From assembly GCF_020194955.2 (NCBI RefSeq), contig NZ_JAFCIY020000038.1, positions 1 through 64,000 on the forward strand: a stretch of DNA of 64,000 bases. The letters are read 5' to 3'. Below the pieces are notes generated by a model. That model did no database searches, was not told the DNA's origin, and was given only the letters and a program-made list of their open reading frames with translations. Positions 1 to 8,556 of the stretch are shown in pieces. This DNA is from Desulfuromonas sp. CSMB_57. GTDB taxonomy: Bacteria; Desulfobacterota; Desulfuromonadia; Desulfuromonadales; Syntrophotaleaceae. How positions within the stretch are numbered: the stretch's first letter is position 1; each line of letters opens with the position of its first letter. Both the position numbers and the translations under genes were made by a program.

Positions 1-53
1 TCGACCTTGGGGCAGATGTGATGGTCGCCGACGGTAGCGGCAAATTTGGGCAT
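1..53 (-). CDS. PAAR-like protein, N-terminal fragment
   Basis: This gene is cut by the left edge; only the first 17 complete codons are visible, reading MPKFAATVGDHHICPKV. The start with G-D-x-H-x-C-P is typical of PAAR-repeat proteins, which form the sharp tip of the type VI secretion spike or of related contractile injection systems and can carry effectors. The start ATG is at 53-51, with a purine-rich GGAG-type ribosome site just upstream on the minus strand. It is divergent from the VOC gene. The family call rests on one motif, so the body of the protein and any toxin domain are unknown. Confidence 0.55.
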   Translation of the reverse strand, partial: MPKFAATVGDHHICPKV

Positions 54-354
54 GGTGTCGTCTCCTTTGGATCGCTTATGGCGTGCGGTGTTCAGGGATT
101 GACCGTGCGGAATCGAAGGGAGAAAAATTTAAGTCTGAACAAATTAGCATAAACAATATAAAATGCCAAGACTAATTATTAAAAGCTATTATTTGACTGA
201 TTAAAGGTTAGGGTATTGCAAGAAGAGCGCTATGCGGAAAAGGAATAATCGTTTTAGGCGAGGGCAGCCAAAGTCTAAATTATCCATAAAGTGATAGTAT
301 GATGAAGCGGCCACTCCAACGCCCTTGATCACTCACACACAGTATGGAGGCGTC
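54..354. other. Divergent intergenic region
   Basis: About 300 bases lie between the PAAR-like gene (minus) and the VOC gene (plus). The stretch from about 120 to 300 is clearly AT-rich and should hold promoters for both directions. I see no convincing -35/-10 pair, operator or RNA gene. Confidence 0.5.
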
Positions 355-957
355 ATGAAATTCACAGGTGTGAACCATCTGGCCATGGCTACCGGCGACA
401 TGGATGCGACCATCCGCTTCTGGCGTGATCTATTGGGAATGCGCCTGGTCGCCGGCCTGGGAAAACCGGGATTCCGGCATTACTTCTTTGAAATCTCTCC
501 CCAAGATCTGATTGCCTTTTTCGAATGGCCGGATATCGAACCGGTTTCGCCCAAGGTACACGGGGCGCCGGTGAAGGGACCGTTCGTTTTCGATCATGTG
601 TCCTTCGGGGTGGAGAACAGCGATGACCTGTGGGCGTTGAAGGACAAACTGGAGGCGGCCGGCTTCCCCTGTACGGGAGTCAAGGATCACGGCTTCATCC
701 ATTCCATCTATGCCCACGACCCCAACGGCATCCCCATCGAGTTCAGTTGGCCGGTGAGCGGTATCGACGTGCGCAAAAAACCGAAGATGGCCGACACCGC
801 TCCCGTCGCCCTGGCCAGGGAAGGTGCCGAACCGGTGGCGGGACACTGGCCGGCGGTGACCAATCCGACCCCGGAAAGCGAGAAGGAGATCGTCAAGGCC
901 GCCGGCAGCGAACTGTTTCATTGTTTGAAAGAGGGAAGGGAAGGGGAACAGCATTAA
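355..957 (+). CDS. VOC (glyoxalase/dioxygenase fold) family protein
   Basis: This 200-residue protein has the paired beta-alpha-beta-beta-beta modules of the vicinal oxygen chelate superfamily, which includes glyoxalase I and ring-cleaving dioxygenases. Probable metal ligands fall where expected: H8 (VNHLAM), E57, H81 (FDHVSF) and E129 (PIEFSW), and the DPNGIPIEF segment is characteristic. The last 65 or so residues are a low-complexity extension outside the fold. The start is ATG 355, preceded by GGAGG at 346-350; an upstream in-frame start at 325 has no such site. The substrate cannot be read from the sequence. It stands alone, with no obvious operon partner. Confidence 0.85.
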   Translation: MKFTGVNHLAMATGDMDATIRFWRDLLGMRLVAGLGKPGFRHYFFEISPQDLIAFFEWPDIEPVSPKVHGAPVKGPFVFDHVSFGVENSDDLWALKDKLEAAGFPCTGVKDHGFIHSIYAHDPNGIPIEFSWPVSGIDVRKKPKMADTAPVALAREGAEPVAGHWPAVTNPTPESEKEIVKAAGSELFHCLKEGREGEQH

Positions 958-1083
958 CCGATGGTTTGGTTATGCTGTTATAGGCGGCACGGATATGCGG
1001 AGCAAGACAATTTCCGGGTTGGTAAGCAGTGACGGGGACCGGTTCGGCAAAACAAGTCCCCCCATTCATTTTGATTGGCTATT

Positions 1084-1566
1084 CTACTGCCCGCAGCATT
1101 TCTTGTATTTCTTGCCGCTGCCGCAGACGCAGGGATCGTTGCGGCCGACCTTGGTCACGCTCAACGGCCTGGGCTTGACCATGATGCCCTCGGTGAACAG
1201 CCATTGCTGGTTTCGGCGCTCGAACTGACCCCGTTCGTGGTGGCTGTGGATCCCATCCCCGTCGCGAAAGCGGGCAATGAATTCGACCTCGCCCCGCTCA
1301 TCATCAGGCCCGCCCGCTTTTGTGGCGACAATCTCCAGGCCTTGCCAATCGGAATTTTCGGCCCAGGTCCTGGTGCCTTTGTGATCGTAGCCCTGCCGGT
1401 GATCGGGGTGGGTGCTTTCGTAAATGAAGTCGACCTCGACCTTGACATGGGCGGTGTAACGCGCACGCATGAGTTGTTCGGCTGTTGCGGCGGGTTGTTT
1501 GCCGGTAATGATGGGTTCGCAGCAGTCAGCGTAATCGCTGCCGCTGCCACAGGGACAGGTGTTCAT
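1084..1566 (-). CDS. ychJ: YchJ family protein with two SEC-C zinc motifs
   Basis: This 160-residue protein is bracketed by two SEC-C type zinc-binding motifs: [13 protein letters not shown] at residues 4-16 and [15 protein letters not shown] near the C-terminus. Between them is the YchJ/UPF0225 core (NTF2-like fold) with motifs such as ARYTAH. The architecture and length match full-length YchJ proteins. The molecular function of the family is not established; SEC-C motifs elsewhere mediate metal and protein binding, for example in SecA. The gene converges on the VOC gene and appears to be monocistronic. Confidence 0.9.
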   Translation of the reverse strand: MNTCPCGSGSDYADCCEPIITGKQPAATAEQLMRARYTAHVKVEVDFIYESTHPDHRQGYDHKGTRTWAENSDWQGLEIVATKAGGPDDERGEVEFIARFRDGDGIHSHHERGQFERRNQQWLFTEGIMVKPRPLSVTKVGRNDPCVCGSGKKYKKCCGQ

Positions 1567-1811
1567 GGTGTATCTCCTTCAAGGGGCGGTTTTTTAAGTT
1601 TGGGAAGTCTATGCACCTGGGAGGGGCGTGTCAAGGCCATTGCTCCGCATGGTGGCAGCTGGACGGGCGTGCTGCAGGAAGGAGGAAAAAGGCGTGCATC
1701 AAGGGGCGGACACGGAATCCGGAATTGACAATCGGGCCGTCAACCGGCACATTGCGATTTTGAATGAAACACGATTTCCAATAGGACCCTGCAACGATTT
1801 TGGGAGGCGGT

Positions 1812-2198
1812 ATGCCCGATTCAGAAAAAAATCATCTCTCCGAACAACAAAACCGTCTGGTTGCCGAAATGCGCCGGGAACAACAGGATCGTCTGGCCGG
1901 CTATCGGGAACAGGCGTTGAAACTCTTCCCCCACGTATGCGGCCGCTGCACCCGCGAATTTGAAGGCAAAAAGATGCGGGAACTGACGGTCCATCACAAG
2001 GATCACAACCATGACAACAATCCGCCTGACGGCAGCAACTGGGAACTGCTCTGCATCTATTGTCATGATCATGAGCACACCCGCGGCGTGCAGGAGGACC
2101 GCGGCCGGACAGGCGCTTCCGCTGCAGGCAGGCCTTCCCTGAGTCATTCTCCCTTTGCGGCCCTCGAGGCCAGGTTGAACCCAGCGAAAAAATCCTGA
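1812..2198 (+). CDS. yajD: YajD-like HNH nuclease
   Basis: This small (128 residue) protein has an HNH endonuclease domain: a zinc knuckle C43/C46 (CGRC), catalytic LTVHHKDHNHDNN around residues 58-70, the central Asn near 76, and the second knuckle CIYCHDHEH at 81-89. The organisation matches YajD of enterobacteria. HNH folds cut DNA with a single metal ion, but the biological role of YajD is unknown. ATG 1812 is preceded by GGGAGG at 1802-1807; an in-frame TTG at 1800 would put that site inside the gene, so it is rejected as a start. The last 30 residues are unstructured. Confidence 0.85.
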   Translation: MPDSEKNHLSEQQNRLVAEMRREQQDRLAGYREQALKLFPHVCGRCTREFEGKKMRELTVHHKDHNHDNNPPDGSNWELLCIYCHDHEHTRGVQEDRGRTGASAAGRPSLSHSPFAALEARLNPAKKS

Positions 2199-2246
2199 CT
2201 GCGGCCCCAGTGCGTTCAGCTTTGCCGAAACCGGTTCGGGAGCCCT

Positions 2247-2885
2247 TCAGTCGGCCGCCTGCCAGTGGATGACCTGCTGCCGGAAATCGATGCGGTAGGG
2301 ATGTTTCCTGAGAAAGTCCATGCCGAGGAGGCCGTCGAAGGGGGCATCCGAATCCTCGATGTCGATGACGTACACCGTCGGGTTCTGCCAGGCGTGGGGG
2401 CCGACCTGCAGGGACCCGAGGCGAACCTGATCGGTGGCGATCCGTTGACCGCTGGCAAGGCGCGACCAGCCTCGTCCCAGCTGCCTGGTGCTTAGGGAGG
2501 TTATGGCGTGACGATGGAAAACGGTCTGTGAGGCGCCGGTGTCGAGAAGCAACCGGACCTGAATCCGGCGGTTGCCGTCGCTGAGTTCCACGGGAACCAG
2601 CACCTGGTTGCCGAGGATTTCCACCGAGGTGGTCCTGGAACGCCGCAGGGCCTGTTCGGCGGCCTGGGTTTTCTGCCGCAGGGCCCGGCGCTCCGCCGGG
2701 GTGAGGTCCCGATCGTCGACATAGACGGGGGTGCCATGTTCATCCAGGTAGCGAATCATTTCCCCGAAACCGGCTTGCGGCAGCAGCAGGATGACGGCCA
2801 ACAGCAGCATCATGCAGCAACCGCCCCTTGCCCGGCGGAGTAAGAGTTCGTGCCCTTCTAATAGATATCCTCTTTGGTGTCCCAT
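2247..2885 (-). CDS. Secreted retropepsin-like aspartic protease
   Basis: The protein has a hydrophobic export signal (about residues 25-41), a short segment resembling DUF4124 (MIRYLDEHGTPVYVDD), a charged helix, and a retropepsin-like domain with the catalytic LLLDTGASQTVF motif at residues 112-123 and the distal GLLGMDFL motif. Single-domain bacterial retropepsins of this kind are expected to dimerise, each chain giving one Asp. The start is uncertain: ATG 2885 keeps two arginines before the hydrophobic stretch, while ATG 2813 would start directly in it. The substrate is unknown. A periplasmic or outer-surface location is inferred from the signal. Confidence 0.8.
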   Translation of the reverse strand: MGHQRGYLLEGHELLLRRARGGCCMMLLLAVILLLPQAGFGEMIRYLDEHGTPVYVDDRDLTPAERRALRQKTQAAEQALRRSRTTSVEILGNQVLVPVELSDGNRRIQVRLLLDTGASQTVFHRHAITSLSTRQLGRGWSRLASGQRIATDQVRLGSLQVGPHAWQNPTVYVIDIEDSDAPFDGLLGMDFLRKHPYRIDFRQQVIHWQAAD

Positions 2886-3384
2886 GATTTTAGAGGGTCC
2901 TTCCGTTTCGGCAACATAGGGGGATCGATCCGATTCCGCCAGCAGCAGGTCCGTCCTCGATTAGATTCGGTGTTTTATTATAGCCGATTTTTTCTTCTGC
3001 ATAGAGCTTTTGGCGCCGAGGCTCAGAGCTTCCTTTCCAGATTCGAACAGCCATCGCCACCGGACGCGCCGCCCGCGGGCCCGGGTTGGCGTCGTCAGAA
3101 CCGCCGAGTAGGCAGCCTCCCTCCCTTTCCCTCTTTGCTTGCTTTCGAGACAGACTGGATTTTGGCCGACTCCGGGTCCTCAAGGTCGCCGGTACCTGAG
3201 TCGACCGGGCTGTGGTGAGGCAAACGCCTTTGCGTGATAAACACATCAAAATAGTGTGTAATAATAAAAATTATAAAGCTAAATGGTGTAAAATAAAGTT
3301 GACAAAAATGCTATAAAAAACTAGGCTTCGTTTTGAATTGTGTTTTTGGTTGTCAAACGACTGTATTCGGCAGAGGTGAAGAGC
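2886..3384. other. Intergenic region with AT-rich promoter-like end
   Basis: About 500 bases lie between divergent genes. The first 350 are GC-rich, and an open frame on the minus strand there has no ribosome site or recognisable sequence. From about 3240 to 3345 the sequence is strongly AT-rich and probably carries the promoter of the 3385 gene. A TTGACA occurs at 3299-3304, but the hexamer 17 bases downstream (TAGGCT) is a poor -10, so no promoter is asserted. Confidence 0.4.
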
Positions 3385-4158
3385 ATGACTGTCAGCTTGG
3401 AAAGAACCCGGACGCTGCTTGCCCGACCGGTCCTGCCGGCCGCCGGCGATGAATTGCGTCGCCATGGCGAGGTGTTTTTCGTCGGCGCACAGTTGGCGCC
3501 CTATCAGGCGGTGGAATCCATTCTGGAAAGCGATGGCCGGTCTCCGGTGGAACTCTTTGTCTTCCGCTTTGGCGAACCGGCGGAGTTTGCCGGCGCGGAA
3601 GCTCTGATCAGGGCCATAAAGCGAAACTGCAAGGGCTTCCTGGTCGGGCAGTTCATGACCGCACCATTGCCCCAACAACTCGAGCATGCCTATGCGGCAG
3701 GAATCGACTATGTCGATATACCTCTTTTCGGGGAGCAGGAAAAAAGCCGGGCGGCGCTGCTTTGCGCCAAATCCATTTTTCCCCGTTGGTCGGTGACTTC
3801 CACCCTGTTTGCGGGGATACAGTCCTTGACCGTCGCCCGCAAGGATATGGATGCCTTGCTGGGACAGGACATCCTGCCGTTGGGTGCCATCGACCAGGCG
3901 GACGGCCGCTGCCCGGCCGGCGACATCGCGGCGTTTTTCGAACATCTTGCCGCTGGTTGGCGCCGCAAGAAAGTCCCGGTCAAGCCTCTCCATCCGCTGT
4001 TGCGTCTTACCACGCCCTTGGTCCTGCCACCGGCAAAACGGGGCATGCAGGGGCTTTTCGACAAGGTCGACGGTGCCCGGCTGCGGACCAGCTCAGACTT
4101 GCGGCGCCTGTTGCGGGTGCGGGAAGTTGAAGAGTCCTTTGCCTCGGCGGGGTTGTGA
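3385..4158 (+). CDS. Unknown protein translationally coupled to a DASS transporter
   Basis: I do not recognise this 257-residue protein. It is soluble, with no signal peptide. Alternating hydrophobic strands and the segment AYAAGIDYVDIPLFG resemble part of an alpha/beta (TIM-barrel-like) fold, but there is no CxxxCxxC cluster, P-loop or other catalytic signature. The C-terminal third is Arg/Lys-rich. ATG 3385 has GAGGTGA at 3373-3379 as ribosome site; an upstream frame opening at 3340 lacks one. Its stop codon overlaps the start of the next gene (TGATG at 4156-4160), so it is very likely made together with the anion transporter and may process or sense the transported compound. Confidence 0.7.
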   Translation: MTVSLERTRTLLARPVLPAAGDELRRHGEVFFVGAQLAPYQAVESILESDGRSPVELFVFRFGEPAEFAGAEALIRAIKRNCKGFLVGQFMTAPLPQQLEHAYAAGIDYVDIPLFGEQEKSRAALLCAKSIFPRWSVTSTLFAGIQSLTVARKDMDALLGQDILPLGAIDQADGRCPAGDIAAFFEHLAAGWRRKKVPVKPLHPLLRLTTPLVLPPAKRGMQGLFDKVDGARLRTSSDLRRLLRVREVEESFASAGL

Positions 4159-5612
4159 TGGTGGAGAACTATTACGACAAACCCCTCCAGATCGATCGCC
4201 GGCCGCTTTGGCGGGTGCTGGCCGACCGGACCCGACGCTACCAGGTGCTGGCGGGCCTTTTTCTTCTCCTGGCTTTCCTGCTGGGTCTGGAGCCCCCCGC
4301 GGGATTGTCCATCAGCGGGTATCGCGCATTGATCCTCTTTGTCGGCTGCACCTTTTTGTGGGTTTCGGGGATTATCCCCTTGGCCGTCACCTCCCTGTTG
4401 GCCATGGCGGCCATCCCCCTCATGGGGATTCTGGAACGGCGGCAGACCTATGCCCTGTTTGCCAACGAGGCGGTTTTCTTCATTCTTGGGGCCTTTATTC
4501 TGGCTGCCGCCCTGACCCGAACCGGCCTTTCCAGCCGTATTGGAAGGAGCCTGCTGGTCCGCTTCGGCCGGACCCCCCTTCGTCTGGCACTGACGGTTTT
4601 CCTCCTGTCGGCATTGCTATCCTTCGCCATGAGCGAACATGCGGTGGCGGCCATGATGTTTTCGGTAGTGGCGACCATCGTGCGCAGCCTGGAGTTGCCC
4701 GTCGGCGGCAGTCGCTACGGCAAGCTCCTGTTCATGTCCATCGGTTGGGGCTGCGTCATCGGCGGCATTGCCACATTTCTTGGCGGCGCCCGCGCTCCGC
4801 TGGCGGTGGGCATGCTGCGGGAGGCGAGGGGACTCGATTTCTCTTTCTGGGAATGGACCGCGGCGGCGCTGCCCATTGTGCTGCCCTTGATGTTGGCAGG
4901 GTTCCTGTTTTTGTGCCGGATTTTTCCATGCGACCTGGCCTCGGTGGAGCAGGGGATCCGGGTTTTGAGCCGGCAGCGTCTTGAAACGGGCCGTATCACT
5001 TTGCCGGAAAAGATCGTTGCGGCGATCATGGTGCTGACCTTGGGCGGATGGATTTTTTACGGCAGCCGGTTCGGTTTGGCCAATATCGCCATCCTCTCTG
5101 CCGTTGCACTTTTCGTTTTCAAGGTAGTCGACTGGAAAAGCATCGAGGAATATGTCAATTGGGGAGTCATCCTGATGTACGGTGGCGCCATAACCCTGGC
5201 CAGCGCCCTGGATCAAAGCGGGGCCGCCCGCTGGGTGGCCGATCTGGGGCTCGCCCGTTTGTCCGGGTCCCCCTTGCTGGTGCTGGCGGTCATCTCCCTG
5301 CTGTCGTTGGTGTTGACCGAATGCATCAGTAATGCGGCGGTCATCGCCATATTGATGCCCATCGGCATGAGCCTGGAACAGACCATGGGCATCGATCCGC
5401 GGGTCATGACCCTGGCCATCGCCCTGCCTTCCGGGCTTGCATTTTGCCTGCCCATGGGGACCCCGGCCAATGCCATCGTCTTCTCTTCCGGGTTTCTCAG
5501 GGTTCGGGACATGATCGTGCCGGGGTTGATTATTCAAATCCTTGCCTGGCTGCTGTTTCTTGGCTCTGCCTGGCTGATCTGGCCGTTGCTGGGGCTCCGT
5601 ATCCAGCCTTAG
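4158..5612 (+). CDS. DASS (SLC13) family sodium/anion symporter
   Basis: This integral membrane protein of 484 residues has about a dozen hydrophobic segments and the overall pattern of divalent anion:sodium symporters, which import dicarboxylates, citrate or sulfate. The C-terminal repeat has a recognisable ECISNAAVIAILMP motif and the later LPMGTPANAIVF signature. The N-terminal repeat, which normally carries the first Ser-Asn-Thr sodium/substrate motif, reads AMSEHAVAAMMF instead. The substrate is therefore uncertain. The gene starts at ATG 4158, overlapping the stop of the unknown protein upstream. The second DASS gene in the window (35749-37296) keeps both canonical SNT motifs and makes a useful comparison. 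Confidence 0.88.
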   Translation: MVENYYDKPLQIDRRPLWRVLADRTRRYQVLAGLFLLLAFLLGLEPPAGLSISGYRALILFVGCTFLWVSGIIPLAVTSLLAMAAIPLMGILERRQTYALFANEAVFFILGAFILAAALTRTGLSSRIGRSLLVRFGRTPLRLALTVFLLSALLSFAMSEHAVAAMMFSVVATIVRSLELPVGGSRYGKLLFMSIGWGCVIGGIATFLGGARAPLAVGMLREARGLDFSFWEWTAAALPIVLPLMLAGFLFLCRIFPCDLASVEQGIRVLSRQRLETGRITLPEKIVAAIMVLTLGGWIFYGSRFGLANIAILSAVALFVFKVVDWKSIEEYVNWGVILMYGGAITLASALDQSGAARWVADLGLARLSGSPLLVLAVISLLSLVLTECISNAAVIAILMPIGMSLEQTMGIDPRVMTLAIALPSGLAFCLPMGTPANAIVFSSGFLRVRDMIVPGLIIQILAWLLFLGSAWLIWPLLGLRIQP

Positions 5613-5867
5613 CGATTCCCGCATTCGTCCGACGGGCAGGGCCCGTACAGATTGTCCATGGATTATCCATGGAGGGCCGGCTCATACACCTGTTCGAGGA
5701 ACGCCGTCGACTGTGCTATGATTTGACGGCGGAAGCAATCCGCCAGAGTACCATTGAAAGGCGGTTTTGCGTGTGGTGCTGCCATCTTGGCCGTTGACGG
5801 TTCGTGGCCAGAGGGCTTCGGTTTTTTGTTATTTGAAGATATTTCCTTGCGGGAAGGGGAGGTGACC

Positions 5868-6647
5868 ATGCCCATGACCGAAAAGCTGGATATCGCGAGA
5901 AACTGGCTGCCGCGCTATACCGGTTTGACTCTGGATGAAATCGGGGATTACGTCCTGCTGACCAACTTTCGCCCCTATCTCAACAAATTCGCAGCCCGGT
6001 TCAACTGTGAGATTCGCGGTGTCGACCGGCCCATGCCGGCCGCGACCAATGCCCATGGCCTGACCATGATTCACTTCGGCATGGGCTCGGCCAATGCCGC
6101 CACCATCATGGACCTCCTCAGTGCCCGCACTCCCAGCGGGGTGCTGCTGCTGGGCAAGTGCGGCGGGCTCAAGCAATCGTCGGAGATCGGGCATTTCATT
6201 CTGCCCATCGGGGCCATTCGCAGGGAAGGCACCAGTGACGAATATTTTCCCCCAGAAGTTCCCGCGCTGCCTTCCTTCAAACTGCACAAATTCGTGTCGG
6301 AAAAGATCGTAGACCATGGTCACGAATACCGCACCGGCGTGGTCTATACCACCAACCGCCGGCTGTGGGAACACGATCGGGCCTTTCTGCAGCGGCTGCA
6401 GGCCATGACCTGCATCGCCATCGACATGGAGACGGCTACCCTGTTCATCGTCGGTCACTACAATTCCATTGCCCGCGGGGCCCTGTTGCTGGTTTCGGAC
6501 CTGCCCCTGACTCCGGAAGGGGTCAAGACCGAAGAGATGGACCAGTTGGTTTCCCGCCAATGGACCGACATCCATTTGCAAATCGGCATCGAAGCCATGA
6601 CCGAGATTGAGGAAAAAGGCGAGCGGATCAAGCATTTCCGCTATTGA
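5868..6647 (+). CDS. amn: AMP nucleosidase
   Basis: This 259-residue cytoplasmic enzyme of the nucleoside phosphorylase/hydrolase superfamily is predicted to split AMP into adenine and ribose 5-phosphate, controlling adenylate pools. Supporting motifs are MIHFGMGSANAATIMDLL, the LLLGKCGGLK segment, the AIDMETATLF ribose/base-binding motif and the catalytic Asp in LLVSDLPLTPEG. The length fits the short form found in many bacteria, lacking the N-terminal regulatory domain of the enterobacterial Amn. ATG 5868 follows a strong GGGGAGGTGA site at 5856-5864; the frame is open upstream but no better start exists. It seems to be a single-gene unit. Confidence 0.87.
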   Translation: MPMTEKLDIARNWLPRYTGLTLDEIGDYVLLTNFRPYLNKFAARFNCEIRGVDRPMPAATNAHGLTMIHFGMGSANAATIMDLLSARTPSGVLLLGKCGGLKQSSEIGHFILPIGAIRREGTSDEYFPPEVPALPSFKLHKFVSEKIVDHGHEYRTGVVYTTNRRLWEHDRAFLQRLQAMTCIAIDMETATLFIVGHYNSIARGALLLVSDLPLTPEGVKTEEMDQLVSRQWTDIHLQIGIEAMTEIEEKGERIKHFRY

Positions 6648-6657
6648 AAGCCGTTTT

Positions 6658-6675
6658 TTGCCGGTGCACCGGCAA
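6658..6675. repeat. Perfect 18-bp palindrome downstream of AMP nucleosidase
   Basis: TTGCCGGTGCACCGGCAA is an uninterrupted palindrome 10 bases after the stop codon. It is preceded, not followed, by a T-run, so it is not a canonical intrinsic terminator on the plus strand. It could be a protein-binding site or a Rho-independent hairpin lacking its U-tract. Confidence 0.5.
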
Positions 6676-6845
6676 GAATTTGGCCCCCTTCTTCCAAAAC
6701 AATCCCAAATAGCCACGCGAAATTTTTGCGGGTGATTTTGACATTTGGTGACTTTTTGTTTGGAAATCATTGGCATTAGTGGCAAATTGAAAAACACTGA
6801 TGATCTGGCTCATGTATCATTTGGTTCTTCAGAAGGCCGCCTCTC

Positions 6846-8411
6846 ATGGATCCGACCTCTGCCTTGAACGCCTCTTCCTTAAGTACCATCGAGTCTTCTG
6901 TCGGCCGGCGCCCCATGCTGGTTCTGCTTGTCCTGCTGGTCGCCGGCATCGCCCTGTATTTCCTGAGTCGCGCCAATTATCTGTTTTTTCACGGTCTGGT
7001 GGAAATGTCCAGTGTGGCCGTCGCCATCACGACCTTCAGCATTGGCTGGCATTCCCGCCATATCAGCCGCAACGATTCCTTTGCACTGCTGGCAGTGGCT
7101 TATCTCTCCGTCGGCAGCCTCGATCTGTTGCATACCTTAACCTATAAAGGCATGGGTGTTTTTCCGAATGTCGGGGTGGACATGCCCACCCAATTCTGGA
7201 TTGCCGCGCGCAGTCTGCAGGCTTGTGCCTATGTGGCATCAGGCCTGGTATTGGGCGGTCGGCACCAGGTCGAGATTCTGAAGTGGACGATCGGTTTTCT
7301 GGTCGCCGCAGGACTCCTGGGGCTCGCCATCTGGCCCCTTGAAATTTTTCCCAGCTGCCTTACCGAATCGGGGTTGACCCCCTTCAAGATCGGGGCCGAG
7401 TACCTGATCAGCGCCCTGCTGGCAGTCAGTGGCTGGCTTTACTGGCGCCGGCGTTTCTTGCTGGATCGGTCGCTCCTGCACCTGCTGCTGACCTCCATCG
7501 GCCTGGCCATACTTTCGGAACTGGCTTTTACCATCTACCAGGATGTCTATGGCCTGGCCAATTGCGTCGGCCATCTGCTCAAGGTGGGCTCTGTGGTTTT
7601 TGTCTATCGTGCCCTGGTACTGGGTACGCTCCGGGCACCCTATCAGAGCCTGTTTCGTGATCTCAGCCTCTCCCATCAGGCCCTCGACCAGGAATTGGCT
7701 CAACGCCGGCGGACGGAAGAGCAGTTGCGGGCCGCCAATCTTGAATTGGACATTTTCGTGCGTACCGTGGCCCACGATCTGCGTTCACCCCTGACCGTGT
7801 TTATCTCCGGTGCGGAACTGGTCCGCCGCCAAATCCCCGGCCAGGGCTTCGAGGCGGTGATGCAGGTCCTCCATGGCATGGAGGAAAAGGGCTGGCAGAT
7901 GGCACGCATGCTGGAAGACCTGCTGCAACTGGCGCGCATCGGTCGTCTGAAGCAACCGGCGGAAATGGTGGATTCGGCTGAGGTTGCGAACCGGGCCGTT
8001 CATGATCTGCAGACACAGATTACGGCCAGCGGCAGCCAGGTGCGGGTCGAATCCCTCCCCGAAGTGCACGCCCATCCCACCCTCATCTATCAGATATGGG
8101 CCAACCTCATCGGTAATGCCGTGCGCTATGCGGGGGGACCGGAACGTCCCATCATTGTCGGCGGCTGGCGTAATTCCCATCGAGTGCGCTTTTTTGTTCG
8201 TGATCACGGCCCTGGCATCCCGGCTGAAGAGCGGGAAAGGCTGAGCGAAGTGTTCTTTCGTGGTGTCAATGCCCAAGGCCATGCCGGAACCGGCATCGGA
8301 TTGGCCATCGTTCAAAAAATCACTCTCCTGTATGAAGGTCGCTACTGGGTTGAAGAGACGTCCGGCGGCGGCGCGACCTTCTGGGTGGAGTTGCAGGACG
8401 CACCCGCCTGA
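6846..8411 (+). CDS. MASE3-type membrane sensor histidine kinase
   Basis: This 521-residue protein has an N-terminal membrane sensor with 6-8 hydrophobic segments (residues 24-260) resembling MASE3: the GWHSRH, LDLLHTLTYKGMG and FWIAARSL motifs are typical. A short coiled coil (about 272-300) joins it to a HisKA domain with H310 in TVAHDLRSPL. The HATPase domain has an N box around ANLIGNAVRYAG, a G1 box DHGPGIP and a G2 box GTGIGLAIV. No PAS or receiver domain is present. It should autophosphorylate in response to a membrane or redox-linked cue and pass phosphate to an unlinked regulator, since no response regulator gene is adjacent. Confidence 0.88.
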   Translation: MDPTSALNASSLSTIESSVGRRPMLVLLVLLVAGIALYFLSRANYLFFHGLVEMSSVAVAITTFSIGWHSRHISRNDSFALLAVAYLSVGSLDLLHTLTYKGMGVFPNVGVDMPTQFWIAARSLQACAYVASGLVLGGRHQVEILKWTIGFLVAAGLLGLAIWPLEIFPSCLTESGLTPFKIGAEYLISALLAVSGWLYWRRRFLLDRSLLHLLLTSIGLAILSELAFTIYQDVYGLANCVGHLLKVGSVVFVYRALVLGTLRAPYQSLFRDLSLSHQALDQELAQRRRTEEQLRAANLELDIFVRTVAHDLRSPLTVFISGAELVRRQIPGQGFEAVMQVLHGMEEKGWQMARMLEDLLQLARIGRLKQPAEMVDSAEVANRAVHDLQTQITASGSQVRVESLPEVHAHPTLIYQIWANLIGNAVRYAGGPERPIIVGGWRNSHRVRFFVRDHGPGIPAEERERLSEVFFRGVNAQGHAGTGIGLAIVQKITLLYEGRYWVEETSGGGATFWVELQDAPA

Positions 8412-8556
8412 TACGTCTTTTTCCTGGCTGTTCCGCCTGACTCTTATCTCTCTCCCTTTCGGTCCGCTTCCCAATGGCTGAACTTGGGGATAACTTTCCT
8501 TTACGTGTCGAAAAGTTGCATTAAACTGAATGGTATCCTCAACAACGGAGGCAGCC

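Noticed and set aside
2890-3249. Open frame on the minus strand upstream of the unknown gene
   Set aside because: No ribosome site and no family pattern; it lies in a GC-rich intergenic segment.
6764-6782. Sigma-54 promoter suggested by TTGGCATTAGTGGCAAA
   Set aside because: The GG and GC elements are 10 bases apart, not the 12 required, so it does not fit the consensus.
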